Shown piece after piece: positions 1-8,077 of a stretch of DNA of 64,000 nt (positions are counted from its first letter, which is position 1; every line of letters begins with the position of its first letter). The translations under genes and the position numbers were made by a program. Where the stretch lies: positions 620,001-684,000 of the forward strand of contig NZ_CP109450.1 of the NCBI RefSeq assembly GCF_041438865.1, in the 5' to 3' direction. Under the pieces are notes generated by a model. That model ran no database searches. It was not told the DNA's origin and worked only from the letters and a program-made list of their open reading frames with translations. The stretch comes from Streptomyces sp. NBC_01471. Its GTDB lineage: Bacteria; Actinomycetota; Actinomycetes; Streptomycetales; Streptomycetaceae.

Positions 1-390
1 GTTGGCGAACCACTGGTAGACGTGGCCGATCGTGGCTCCCCACAGGAACGCGGCGGCCGCCAGCCCGCTCGTGAGGCGCTCACGGGGCGAAGCGGACGCG
101 CCGCGGAAGCCCAGCACGGCGAGGCCGAGGTTGGCGAAGGCGATCTCGAACTGGAACGGCGAGGTGGCGAAGCCGATGGCGTCCGCCATGCCCTTCGGGA
201 CCGCCAGGAACGAGAGCGTGATCCACAGGCTTCCGATGCCAAGGGCGCCGACCGCCCACCAGCGCTGCCAGATCTCCGCCGCCGACCGGCCCGGGCGGCG
301 GCGACGGCAGCTCAGCAGCGCTCCGAGAGCGGGTACCAGCATGAAGAGAAGCGGAAACGTGGTCTGAACGGCGTACGGGAGGTTGTCCAT
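1..390 (-). CDS. DUF6790-like integral membrane protein (C-terminus cut by window edge)
   Basis: An open frame runs on the minus strand from ATG at 388-390 off the left edge; 130 codons are visible with no stop. The product is hydrophobic, with probable membrane segments near residues 8-26 (PLLFMLVPALGALL), 45-66 (GALGIGSLWITLSFLAV) and 85-125, separated by an arginine-rich loop. The segment GATIGHVYQWFAN near the end resembles DUF6790-type membrane proteins, whose function is unknown; the match is from memory. It is divergent from a MarR regulator, and the 58-bp gap holds a strong palindrome, so the two are probably a regulator/target pair. The ATG has no good Shine-Dalgarno sequence. Confidence 0.65.
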   Translation of the reverse strand, partial: MDNLPYAVQTTFPLLFMLVPALGALLSCRRRRPGRSAAEIWQRWWAVGALGIGSLWITLSFLAVPKGMADAIGFATSPFQFEIAFANLGLAVLGFRGASASPRERLTSGLAAAAFLWGATIGHVYQWFAN

Positions 391-401
391 GAATCCGAGT
401 G

Positions 402-427
402 TTGCATGGTTAATATTAACGCTGCAA
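402..427. promoter_or_regulatory. 26-bp interrupted palindrome, probable MarR operator
   Basis: A perfect 12-bp palindrome GTTAATATTAAC (409-420) is flanked, after 2 unmatched bases on each side, by TTGCA (402-406) and TGCAA (423-427). It is a sharp AT-rich island between divergent genes at 390 and 449 and contains -10-like TAATAT on both strands. Inferred binding site of the adjacent MarR protein. Confidence 0.75.
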
Positions 428-448
428 GTGTTCCGGTAGGATGGACGT

Positions 449-931
449 ATGGACGAAGGACTGGCAGAGCTCCTGTACCGCGTGGTCATGCTGATGGGCG
501 AGGCGGCCAGGCGCCGCTCCGACTCGAACCAGCGCCTCTCCCACAGTCAACTGCGGCTGCTGGGCACCCTTGAGGAGATCCAACCCGCCACCCAGCACCA
601 GCTCGCCGAGGCCCTGGCCCTGTCCGACCCCGCCATCAGCCGCTCCCTGCGCCCACTGGAGGCGCAGGGGTACGTGACGATCAGAGTCGACCCCGCCCAC
701 CGACGCCGACGCCTGGTCACCCTCACCCCGACGGGCCAGGACACCTTCCTGGCCGAGGGCAAGCCCCTGGAGGAAGAGCTCCGCACCGCTCTCCTGGAGG
801 CCGGCTTCCCCTACGACCGCTACCTGGAGGAGACTCACCGGCTCGCCGCGCTGCTGACACCGGCACCGCCACGGCGGACAGCCACGGTCCGGCAACCGAA
901 CGGCACACCAGAACCGGATCGAGCGGGCTGA
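449..931 (+). CDS. MarR-family transcriptional regulator
   Basis: A 160-residue protein of MarR size. The winged helix-turn-helix spans about residues 30-100: recognition helix LSDPAISRSLRPLEAQGYV, then the wing RVDPAHRRRRLVTLTPTG, where the charged wing plus LTPTG is the family hallmark. Helices at both ends would form the dimer interface. It is preceded by TAGGATGG upstream of the ATG and is divergent from the membrane-protein gene ending at the left edge, with a 26-bp palindrome between them. Probable autoregulator and repressor of that neighbour; the ligand is unknown. A GGCT repeat tract starts about 55 bp after the stop. Confidence 0.9.
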   Translation: MDEGLAELLYRVVMLMGEAARRRSDSNQRLSHSQLRLLGTLEEIQPATQHQLAEALALSDPAISRSLRPLEAQGYVTIRVDPAHRRRRLVTLTPTGQDTFLAEGKPLEEELRTALLEAGFPYDRYLEETHRLAALLTPAPPRRTATVRQPNGTPEPDRAG

Positions 932-986
932 GGGCTGTCGCCCGCGCCGGTGCGGCAGCGCCTGAAGATACGCACTGAACGTGATG

Positions 987-1053
987 ACTGGCTGGCCGGC
1001 TGGCCGACCGGCTGGCTGGCTGGCTGGCTGGCTGGCCGGCTGGCTGGCTGGCT
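987..1053. repeat. GGCT/TGGC tetranucleotide tandem repeat
   Basis: About 65 bp built from GGCT units, with interspersed GGCC and a GACC interruption, in the 272-bp gap between the MarR gene and the hydrolase. A 4-bp unit is out of phase with codons and no convincing gene crosses it. The rest of the gap (932-1203) shows nothing recognisable. Confidence 0.85.
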
Positions 1054-1203
1054 TCAGCCACGCATACCTGACACGTCGACATGCGGGCTTACCGGTGCGA
1101 GGCCGCGGAAACTACTCGATTGCCCCACCACGAGCCGACGATGCGCACCAGTTCAGGGACCAGGATGATGACCGGCGCGTAGACCAGACAGCAGGCAGTC
1201 TCC

Positions 1204-2268
1204 TCAGGGCATGTGATGCTGCGGCGTGGTCAGGTGAAGCTCGCCTCCGGGGGGCGGGGCGAAGTAGCGCGCCACCTCAGTGTTGGTGACCTCAGCCAAA
1301 GTGGCCGGTGCCCAACGGGGCTTGCGGTCCTTGTCGATGACCTGGGCGCGGATCCCCTCGACCAGGTCGTGCGAGGCGAGCGCGGCGCAGCAACTCCGGT
1401 AATCCTGCTCCAGGACGTGCTCCAGCGAGCCGAGCCGCCGTGCGCTGCGCATCGCGGCGAGCGTGACTTTCAGGGCCGTGGGCGACTTGGCCGCAAGGAT
1501 GTCGGCCGTCGCGTCGGCGGCGCCCGGTCCGTGGCCGTGCAGCCGGGTGACGATCTCCTCGACGGTGTCGGCGCCATAGCAGGGATCGATCCACACCCGG
1601 TGCCTGGCCAGTTCGCCAGGAGGCGGCTGACGTACGTGGGGCCGGAGCGCGTCCCGGACCGGCTGCTTGGCGAGGTCGTCGAGCAGCCGGGGCAGGTCAT
1701 CCGAGGGTACGAAGTGGTCGGCGAGCCCGCACAGCAGGGCGTCGCCCGCGCCGATCTGCGTACCGGTCAGGGCAAGGTGGGTGCCGAGTTCACCGGGCGC
1801 GAGGGCGAGCAGATACGTACCGCCCACGTCGGGAGCGAAGCCGATGCCCGTCTCCGGCATGGCGATCCGGGAGCGTTCGGTGACGATGCGGACGCTGCCG
1901 TGGGCGGAGACTCCGACACCGCCGCCCATCACGATCCCGTCCATCACGGCGACGTACGGCTTGGGGTAGCGGGCGATGCGGGCGTTGAGCCGGTACTCGT
2001 CCCGCCAGAAGCCGAAGGAGGCGGTGCCTCCGGCGCACGCGTCCTCGTAGACGGAGCGAATGTCGCCGCCCGCGCAGAGTCCGCGTCCTCCCGCACCAGT
2101 GATGATCACGGTCTCCACGGCCGGATCGTCCTCCCAGGCGGCCAGGGCCTCGTCGATACGACGCACCATGGCGTGGGTGAGGGCGTTGAGCGCCTGCGGC
2201 CGGTTGAGCGTGAGGTAGGCGGCTCGGCCTTCGGTACGGAGAAGTACGTGCTCCTCGTCGGCGGTCAT
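1204..2268 (-). CDS. 3-hydroxyisobutyryl-CoA hydrolase / enoyl-CoA hydratase family (ECH_2 type)
   Basis: A 354-residue crotonase-fold enzyme. Its length and motifs fit the HIBCH branch rather than 260-residue hydratases: oxyanion-hole segment GGRGLCAGGDIRSVYED near residues 58-74, second loop MDGIVMGGGVGVSAHG, and AMPETGIGFAPDVGG carrying the Glu/Asp pair typical of HIBCH. The expected reaction is hydrolysis of 3-hydroxyisobutyryl-CoA in valine catabolism. The chosen ATG at 2266-2268 has GGAGGT 6 bases upstream. The stop of a truncated acyl-CoA dehydrogenase frame overlaps this ATG as ATGA, showing the two were once translationally coupled. A general enoyl-CoA hydratase is the alternative. 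Confidence 0.85.
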   Translation of the reverse strand: MTADEEHVLLRTEGRAAYLTLNRPQALNALTHAMVRRIDEALAAWEDDPAVETVIITGAGGRGLCAGGDIRSVYEDACAGGTASFGFWRDEYRLNARIARYPKPYVAVMDGIVMGGGVGVSAHGSVRIVTERSRIAMPETGIGFAPDVGGTYLLALAPGELGTHLALTGTQIGAGDALLCGLADHFVPSDDLPRLLDDLAKQPVRDALRPHVRQPPPGELARHRVWIDPCYGADTVEEIVTRLHGHGPGAADATADILAAKSPTALKVTLAAMRSARRLGSLEHVLEQDYRSCCAALASHDLVEGIRAQVIDKDRKPRWAPATLAEVTNTEVARYFAPPPGGELHLTTPQHHMP

Positions 2269-2408
2269 CGGAACACCTCCCTCAGCCCACGGGCCACTAT
2301 GACGCGCATGATCTCGTTGGTTCCTTCCAGAAGCCGGCGGACACGGGGATCTCGGACGATCTTCTCGATACCGTACTCGTCCACGTATCCGTGGCCTCCG
2401 CAAAGGTG
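2265..2408 (-). pseudogene. Remnant of acyl-CoA dehydrogenase C-terminus
   Basis: Reading down the minus strand gives LCGGHGYVDEYGIEKIVRD, then the LEGTNEIMR box and VIVARGLREVF before a TGA that overlaps the ATG of the next gene. This is the conserved end of acyl-CoA dehydrogenases (isobutyryl-CoA and short-chain types carry the same boxes). Only about 45 of the usual ~385 codons remain. Upstream the frame dissolves into non-homologous sequence and meets the end of an unrelated amidohydrolase at 2525. A deletion removed the body of the gene but kept the ribosome-binding site of the downstream hydrolase. Confidence 0.8.
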
Positions 2409-2524
2409 GAGGGGCCGTCGGCGACGACGTGCCTGGTGTCGGCCGTGAAGCGCCTGTCCTTCGCGCGCAGCTGATGCCGTACGCGGCCGGGGCGGCGGCC
2501 GGGGGCCCGGCCGCCGCCCGGGTC

Positions 2525-4183
2525 TCAGGCCCCGGTCCCGGCGACCACCTCGCCGCCGACGACGACCAGCTCGGCCGTCGTACCGGGAATGTCCTCCGGG
2601 CTGATGCGCAGGATGTCCCTGGACAGCACGGTGAAGTCGGCCAGCTTGCCGACGCTCAGTGAACCGCGTTCGCCCTCAAGGAAGTTGGCGTGGGCGGAGC
2701 CCATCGTGTAGCCGTGGACCGCCGTCTCGACGTCCACCGTCTCGCCGGGCTGCCAGGGCTCGCCGCCACCGAGAGGACGGCGGGTGACCGCGGTGTAGAT
2801 ACCGATCATGGGGTCCATCTCGGCCACGTTCCAGTCACTGGAGAAAGCCAGCACGGCCCCCGCCTCGTGCAGGCTGCGCATCGGCCAGGCCTTGTGCCAG
2901 CGGTCCGAGCCGACATTCTCCGCCCAGTCCTGGCCGGGCCCTGCGATCTCGGGAGCACAGTGCCTCGGCTGCATGCAGGCGACGACGCCGAGCTCCGCGA
3001 AGCGCGCCGTGTCCTGCGGGTCGAGGCACTCCACGTGGACGACCTGGTGGCGGGCGTCACGCGCTCCGTTGACCTCAATGGCGTGCTCGACGGCGTCCAG
3101 TACGGTGCGGATGCCCCGGTCGCCGGTGGCGTGCACGAAGCACTGGAAGCCCCGGGCGTCCAGCTTGGTGAGCAGCCCGGCGAACTCCTCCGGCGGGTAG
3201 AAGGTGTCGCCCCGGTGCTTGCCGCAACCCGTGTACGGCTCCAGCAGCGCGGCGGTGCGCGGCTCGACCACGTCGTCGATGTAGAGCTTGAGCGGGCCGA
3301 CCCGCATGCGGTCGTCGTCGAACCGGGCGGCGGTCGCGGCGAAGTCGTCCAGGTCGGCGTCGGTGGTGCCGCGCGGGTGGAAGAGCGCGGCGACCAGGCG
3401 GGAGCGGAGCCGGCCCTCGGTGCGGGCGCGGGTGAACAGCTCCAGGTCGTCCAGGGAGTTCTGCGGCTCGACCACGGTGGTGATGCCGAAGCGGATCGCG
3501 TCGTCCAGGCTCTTCACGAGTCGGCCGTACTGGCGGTCGGGAGCGGCCCACGGAACACCCAGCTCGCGCAGCGCCCGGTGCCCGTCGCGGGACAGCCCCT
3601 TGACGGCGAAGTCCTTGATGAATCCGGTGGGTTCACCGGTGACCGGATCGGTCTCGGCACGCCCGAACGGCAGCGAGGTCGTCTCCCTGGTGACACCGAG
3701 GCGCCGCAGGGCCGCGGTGTTGAGCCATGCGGTGTGGACGTCGTAGCTGAGGACGAAGGCCGGGATGTCGCCGGTGACCGTGTCCAGGTCGGCCGCGTTC
3801 GGCATCCGGCCGTCCGGGATCGCGGAGTAGTCGAAGGCCTCGGCCTCGATCCACTCCGCGTCGGGATGATCGGCGCTCCAGGCGGTGATGCGGTGGTGGA
3901 TCTCGGTGAGCGTGCGGGCCCCGGCGAGCTGCACACAGGCGTCGTCGGAGCCGAGCCGTACGTGGTTGTGCGCGTCGATGAAGCCGGGCAGCACCAGCCT
4001 GCCCGCACCGTCGATGAGCCGGGTGTCCTCCCCCGTCCAGGCGGCTGCCTCCGCGTCGGGGCCGACCCAGACGATCCGGCCGTCGCGGACGGCGAGCGCC
4101 TCGGCAGCGGGGAGCCGCGGGTCGACGGTGTGGATACGGGCGTTGCGCAGGACCAGGTCGGCGGGGGCGGTGGTGCGGGTCAT
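2525..4183 (-). CDS. Metal-dependent amidohydrolase family 3 (YtcJ/NfdA-like)
   Basis: A 552-residue cytosolic amidohydrolase, the usual size for the YtcJ/N-substituted-formamide deformylase branch. The N-terminal composite sheet has ARIHTVDPRLPAAEALAVRD. The metal-binding FIDAHNHVRLG motif is near residue 75. CFVHATGDRGI, HVVHVECL and late FSSDWNVAEMDP supply further His/Asp ligands of the barrel, and the C-terminal sheet holds GKLADFTVLSRD. The ATG at 4181-4183 follows AGGAG by 9 bases and was preferred to an upstream in-frame start. An NCS1 permease gene lies 93 bp upstream on the same strand, so transport and hydrolysis of an amide or nucleobase-like compound is likely. The substrate cannot be read from sequence. 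Confidence 0.88.
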   Translation of the reverse strand: MTRTTAPADLVLRNARIHTVDPRLPAAEALAVRDGRIVWVGPDAEAAAWTGEDTRLIDGAGRLVLPGFIDAHNHVRLGSDDACVQLAGARTLTEIHHRITAWSADHPDAEWIEAEAFDYSAIPDGRMPNAADLDTVTGDIPAFVLSYDVHTAWLNTAALRRLGVTRETTSLPFGRAETDPVTGEPTGFIKDFAVKGLSRDGHRALRELGVPWAAPDRQYGRLVKSLDDAIRFGITTVVEPQNSLDDLELFTRARTEGRLRSRLVAALFHPRGTTDADLDDFAATAARFDDDRMRVGPLKLYIDDVVEPRTAALLEPYTGCGKHRGDTFYPPEEFAGLLTKLDARGFQCFVHATGDRGIRTVLDAVEHAIEVNGARDARHQVVHVECLDPQDTARFAELGVVACMQPRHCAPEIAGPGQDWAENVGSDRWHKAWPMRSLHEAGAVLAFSSDWNVAEMDPMIGIYTAVTRRPLGGGEPWQPGETVDVETAVHGYTMGSAHANFLEGERGSLSVGKLADFTVLSRDILRISPEDIPGTTAELVVVGGEVVAGTGA

Positions 4184-4276
4184 GAGGGATGGACTCCTGG
4201 GGTAGTACGGGTGGTTCGGCGGCACGGGGTGGTTTGAAGCGGGTGCGGCGGCCGGCGGGACCGGGGTTCCGCCCGG

Positions 4277-5746
4277 TCAGCCGGTCACCGGGGCGGTCCG
4301 CAGCTGACGGCGGGCCAGCGCCCAGTAGACGAGCCCGGAGACGACCGAGCCGAGCAGGGTGAGGTCGCCGCCGCCGAGCGGAGCGACCAGCGGTCCGGTC
4401 CACAGTTCGGAGTTGCAGGTCAGCGCCGCGAAGGCCATACCGGCGACGAGGGCGGCCATCCCGGCGGGATGGAATCCGCCGCGGTACCAGTACGCCCCGT
4501 CGCGTCCGGCGTGCAGTGCCGCGGTGTCGTACCGGCACCGGCGTATGAGCATGTCGGCGAGGAAGACCCCGCCCCACGGGGCGAACACGATGATCAGCAG
4601 GGAGAGGAAGCTCAGCAGCGACTCGGTGAAGTCCACCAGGAAGAGGGCGCCGAGCGAGCCCAGCGCGGTCACGGCCACGCTGACGATGATCGCCCTGGAA
4701 CGGCTCCACGGGATGCCGAGCACTTGGAGGTTCAGGCTGGAGGAGTAGAGGGTCAGGATCGAGTTGGTGACCGAACCGCCGAGCACCAGAAGCAGGAAGA
4801 CCGGCTGGAACCAGCCGGGCAGCAGCTTCTCCACCCCGGCCACGGCGTCCGTCATGTCGGCCTGGGTGGCGGCCGCGACACCGGCGACGCCGAGCGCGAC
4901 GGACGAGATGAGACCACCGAGCGCACCGGTCCAGGTGAGGGAGCGCAGCGACGTCTCGCGGGGCAGGTAGCGGGTGTAGTCGGCGGGCATCGGCAGGTAC
5001 GAGAAGGGCCCCGCCAGCATGACGACGAAGGCGAGCGTCCAGCCGGAGAACCCGGGCGTGCCGCCGGAGGAGGCACCGGTCGTGGCGCCGGGCAGCAGGA
5101 AGACCAGCAGCACACCGAATCCGGCGGCGAGCACATACGCCATCCAGCGCTCGGCGAACTGCACGGTGGCGTGGCCCCACATGGCGACCGCGAACGTCAC
5201 GGCGAGGGTGATGACGAGCGCGAGCGCCCGGACGGTGTCGCCGCCGCCGTGCCAGCCGAGGTCGGCGAAGAGCGCTTCGAGGGCGAGGGTGCCGACCACC
5301 GTGTTCACGATGGTGTAGCCGATGGAGACGATCCAGTTCAGCAGCCCGGCGGGGAAGTTCCCGAGGACGCCGAAGGAGGCCCGTGAGATGACCAGGGTCG
5401 CGGTGCCGGTACGGATGCCGCTCAGGCCGGCGGCGCTGATGACGAAGAAGGTCAGCCCGCCGATCACGACGACGGCGGTGGCCTGCCAGAAGGAGAGCCC
5501 GAAGCCGACAGCGAGAGCGCCGTTGATGACGTAGGTGAAAGTCAGGTTGGAGCCGAACCAGAGCCAGAAGAGGTCCTTGGCACTGCCGTGCCGCTCGTCG
5601 TCGGGGATCGGGTCGATGCCGTGCGTCTCGACCTGGAAGACCTCGTCACTGCTGACACCGGTACCCCGTCCGGCCGGCCGCTCGCCACTCGGCGGGGCAC
5701 TCGTCGGCGCGCTCCGGTCGGTGACGTCCGTCGGTTGTCGCGCCAT
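4277..5746 (-). CDS. NCS1-family nucleobase/cation symporter (cytosine/allantoin/hydantoin permease type)
   Basis: A 489-residue membrane protein with about 12 hydrophobic segments. The N-terminal tail carries FQVETHGIDPIPDDERHG, the typical pre-TM1 region of the cytosine-purine permease family. TM1 holds LFWLWFGSNLTFTYVINGA and the later segment GPFSYLPMPADYTRYLPR is the conserved family box. It probably imports a nucleobase, hydantoin or related amide across the cytoplasmic membrane for the amidohydrolase downstream. The gene starts 30 bp from a long inverted repeat shared with a divergent TetR gene, which points to substrate-responsive control. Confidence 0.9.
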   Translation of the reverse strand: MARQPTDVTDRSAPTSAPPSGERPAGRGTGVSSDEVFQVETHGIDPIPDDERHGSAKDLFWLWFGSNLTFTYVINGALAVGFGLSFWQATAVVVIGGLTFFVISAAGLSGIRTGTATLVISRASFGVLGNFPAGLLNWIVSIGYTIVNTVVGTLALEALFADLGWHGGGDTVRALALVITLAVTFAVAMWGHATVQFAERWMAYVLAAGFGVLLVFLLPGATTGASSGGTPGFSGWTLAFVVMLAGPFSYLPMPADYTRYLPRETSLRSLTWTGALGGLISSVALGVAGVAAATQADMTDAVAGVEKLLPGWFQPVFLLLVLGGSVTNSILTLYSSSLNLQVLGIPWSRSRAIIVSVAVTALGSLGALFLVDFTESLLSFLSLLIIVFAPWGGVFLADMLIRRCRYDTAALHAGRDGAYWYRGGFHPAGMAALVAGMAFAALTCNSELWTGPLVAPLGGGDLTLLGSVVSGLVYWALARRQLRTAPVTG

Positions 5747-5775
5747 ACGAGGCCTCCGTATTCCGCATCCATACT

Positions 5776-5810
5776 TTGAATGCCGTTCTAAGAGTTAGAA
5801 CGGCATTCAA
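5776..5810. promoter_or_regulatory. 35-bp perfect inverted repeat, probable TetR operator
   Basis: Two 16-bp arms, TTGAATGCCGTTCTAA (5776-5791) and its exact complement (5795-5810), are separated by GAG. It lies between the divergent permease (start 5746) and TetR (start 5903) genes. The length and perfect dyad fit a dimeric TetR site covering the permease promoter. Confidence 0.85.
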
Positions 5811-5902
5811 GATGCGCCCCGCACCCCTGACACGTCAAGACCTCCGGCCGGATTGGCTTCCCCGGTCGGGGATAGGCTCGGCAGCGTCCGGAGCAGACCA
5901 GC

Positions 5903-6547
5903 GTGAGCGGGGCGGAAGTGGCACATCGCAAGGACGGGAAGATCGCACGGGACCGGATGCTCGAAGAGGCCATGACGGCCATCGCCGAGAACGGTCTCGC
6001 CGCGCTCACCATGTCCGCACTCGCCGAACGGCTGGGGACGAGCGGCGGCCACATCCTGTACTACTTCGGCAGCAAGGACCGGCTGCTCCTCGAAGCGCTG
6101 CGCTGGAGCGAGGACGCGCTCACCGGGGAACGCCGGGCGTTGCTCGCGGGCCGGACGGCGGCGCCGCGCCGGCTCGACCGCTTCCTCCAGCTGTATCTGC
6201 CCAAGGGTGCGCGGGACCCGCGCTGGATGCTCTGGATCGAACTGTGGGCGCGCGCGGGGTCGGACGAACAGCTGCGCGCCGCCCAGGAGGAATTGGACCG
6301 GGGCTGGCAGGAGGATCTCGAAGCGGTGCTGGCCAGGGGCGTGGCGCAGCAGCACTTCACGATCGACGACGTACCGGGCCGCGCAGGTGAACTCCTGGCG
6401 CTGCTGGACGGGTTGAGCACCCGGGTCGCGCTGGGCCAGCGGGGCGCGGACCGCCGGGCGGCGCTGGCATCTGCCCGGTCGGCGGCGGCACGGCTGCTCG
6501 GCGTCACGGACCTGGAGGACGCCCGCGAATCCGGCACGCACCCGTAA
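5903..6547 (+). CDS. TetR-family transcriptional regulator
   Basis: A 214-residue protein with GTG start. The N-terminal helix-turn-helix spans about residues 15-60: AIAENGLAALTMSALAERLG, then TSGGHILYYFGSKDRLLLEA, matching the TetR recognition helix plus the YYFxSKDxLL box. The remaining helices form the ligand/dimer domain, with tryptophans at WMLWIELWAR. It is divergent from the NCS1 permease and amidohydrolase genes across a perfect 35-bp dyad and is inferred to repress them until their substrate is present. Confidence 0.9.
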   Translation: MSGAEVAHRKDGKIARDRMLEEAMTAIAENGLAALTMSALAERLGTSGGHILYYFGSKDRLLLEALRWSEDALTGERRALLAGRTAAPRRLDRFLQLYLPKGARDPRWMLWIELWARAGSDEQLRAAQEELDRGWQEDLEAVLARGVAQQHFTIDDVPGRAGELLALLDGLSTRVALGQRGADRRAALASARSAAARLLGVTDLEDARESGTHP

Positions 6548-6583
6548 GCCGCGCGGTCTCCCCCGTCCCCGCGGACCGTGACG

Positions 6584-7489
6584 TCAGGCCGGCGACAGCA
6601 CGATCCAGGTCCTGCCCGGCCGCAGCGGCAGGGTCCGCCCGTCGGACGTGTACGTCGTCCCGGCGTCCGCCGCGGGCCTGCTCCAGTGCACGTCGTACGC
6701 ACGCCCGTCCCGCAGCACCACGCCGGAACCGCTGCCGACGGTCTCGGAGAACGGGACGTACCCCGTACGGCTGTGGAAGCGCGACTCCCTGACCTTTACC
6801 CGCTGGATGATCACGTTGTCGGCCGTCCAGGGCGACGTCGACCCGTCCATGGCCACCCGGTACCGCGGCGCGTCCCAGGTGAAGGTGAACCGGGCGGCGG
6901 GCATCGAGGCCGAAGTGACGGCCGTCGGCTCACCGCCGCCCGGCGTCTTCGAGGCGAAACGCAGACCGATGTCCTTGGCCGCACCGGCGCCGTCGGCGAG
7001 CCCTTTCGTGCGGACGTACTCGTTGTGCGGGGCCGGCCGGCCGGGGTCGCGGAAGAACGCGCCGGTACCGGTTCTGGTGATGATGTCCGAGCTCTTGAGT
7101 ACGGGCAGCAGCCTGCTCTGGGCGCCGGAGAACGCGAGTGCGGGCCGGTCGTACGCGGCGAGCAGCTGGAGGTCCGTCTCGCGTGCGCTGCGGACGGGCC
7201 CGACCGTCGAGGGGAGATGACTGCTGTCGTAGACGGCCATGAGCCGCGAGAGCCCGCCTTCGACCTCGATGGCGTACACCAGGTCCGCGTCATTGAGGCC
7301 GGTCTGCGGCCGGGCGGCGCGTACGTTGTCGACCTTCACGGCGAGCACCCGCCCGGCCGTTCCGCGCTCCCCCGTGAGGACGGAACGGCCCGCACCGCCG
7401 TGCCCGCCCCTGGCCGCCGAACAGCCGACGGCAAGGCCCACGACCAGGGCCGCGGCCGCGCCCGCCCGGAGTGCTCTCAGTCCGTTCAC
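6584..7489 (-). CDS. DUF3048 domain-containing lipoprotein (YerB-like)
   Basis: 301 residues with signal peptide MNGLRALRAGAAAALVVGLA followed by lipobox VGC (Cys at about 23), so it is probably exported and lipid-anchored. Then comes the DUF3048 pattern: VKVDNVRAARPQTGLNDADL, YAIEVEGGLSRLMAVY, GPVRSARETDLQLL, and in the second half HNEYVRT, VAMDGS and NVIIQRV. The family is widespread in Gram-positive bacteria with no firmly known function. It is convergent with the TetR gene and starts just before a CCCGA repeat tract. Confidence 0.9.
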   Translation of the reverse strand: MNGLRALRAGAAAALVVGLAVGCSAARGGHGGAGRSVLTGERGTAGRVLAVKVDNVRAARPQTGLNDADLVYAIEVEGGLSRLMAVYDSSHLPSTVGPVRSARETDLQLLAAYDRPALAFSGAQSRLLPVLKSSDIITRTGTGAFFRDPGRPAPHNEYVRTKGLADGAGAAKDIGLRFASKTPGGGEPTAVTSASMPAARFTFTWDAPRYRVAMDGSTSPWTADNVIIQRVKVRESRFHSRTGYVPFSETVGSGSGVVLRDGRAYDVHWSRPAADAGTTYTSDGRTLPLRPGRTWIVLSPA

Positions 7490-7520
7490 CCGTACTCCTC
7501 ACGCCCGCACCGCCTGCGAC

Positions 7521-7549
7521 CCCGACCCGACCCGACCCGACCCGACCCG
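7521..7549. repeat. CCCGA pentanucleotide tandem repeat
   Basis: Five consecutive CCCGA units followed by CCCG, 30 bp upstream of the DUF3048 gene start. The rest of the 7490-7838 gap has no convincing gene. It becomes noticeably AT-richer near 7768-7800, where TCATTC and GAATGA form a loose dyad. Confidence 0.85.
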
Positions 7550-7838
7550 CTGGACGATACCCGGGCACAAGTCCCCTGCGCAGAAACCGGCACCCCGTTC
7601 CCTGCGAGGTCGCCCGGATCCCTATGAGGTCGGTGTCCGGCCGGGGAACGAGCCCATCTCCCGGCATGGTGCTGGAAGTTTCGGCGGGGCGCGGGTCGAC
7701 CGTGGCGGTGAACATCGCGAGATCCTTGCGGCTCCGGATGCGGCCTGTGGCCGGTGTGAGGGGGGATGCTTTTTATTTCATTCGAGATGGTATTGAATGA
7801 TTCCGACCAGTCCCGAGCCGGTCCCCAGAAATGATCAA

Positions 7839-7870
7839 GGGGCCGTTTCAGATTGCTCTGAAACGGCCCC
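7839..7870 (-). terminator. Stem-loop after the tRNA gene
   Basis: A perfect 14-bp stem, GGGGCCGTTTCAGA paired with TCTGAAACGGCCCC, around the loop TTGC. It lies 20 bases beyond the 3' end of the tRNA on its strand and probably ends that transcript. No clear U-tract is present, as is common for Streptomyces terminators. Confidence 0.75.
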
Positions 7871-7890
7871 TGACCTGCGACTCTCACGAG

Positions 7891-7964
<74 letters not shown>

Positions 7965-8077
7965 ATGCCCGTCTGACCTGGGGTTTCCCTTGGCCTGACC
8001 TGCACGAGAACCATACCCCACTCCGGCCGCCGGACCGACTCCGCCATGAGGGACGGCAGCAGGGGCACAATCAGCGG

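Noticed and set aside
5262..5280. A further GAGCGCTT box resembling the CebR operator
   Set aside because: It lies inside the NCS1 permease coding sequence and only half of the box matches.
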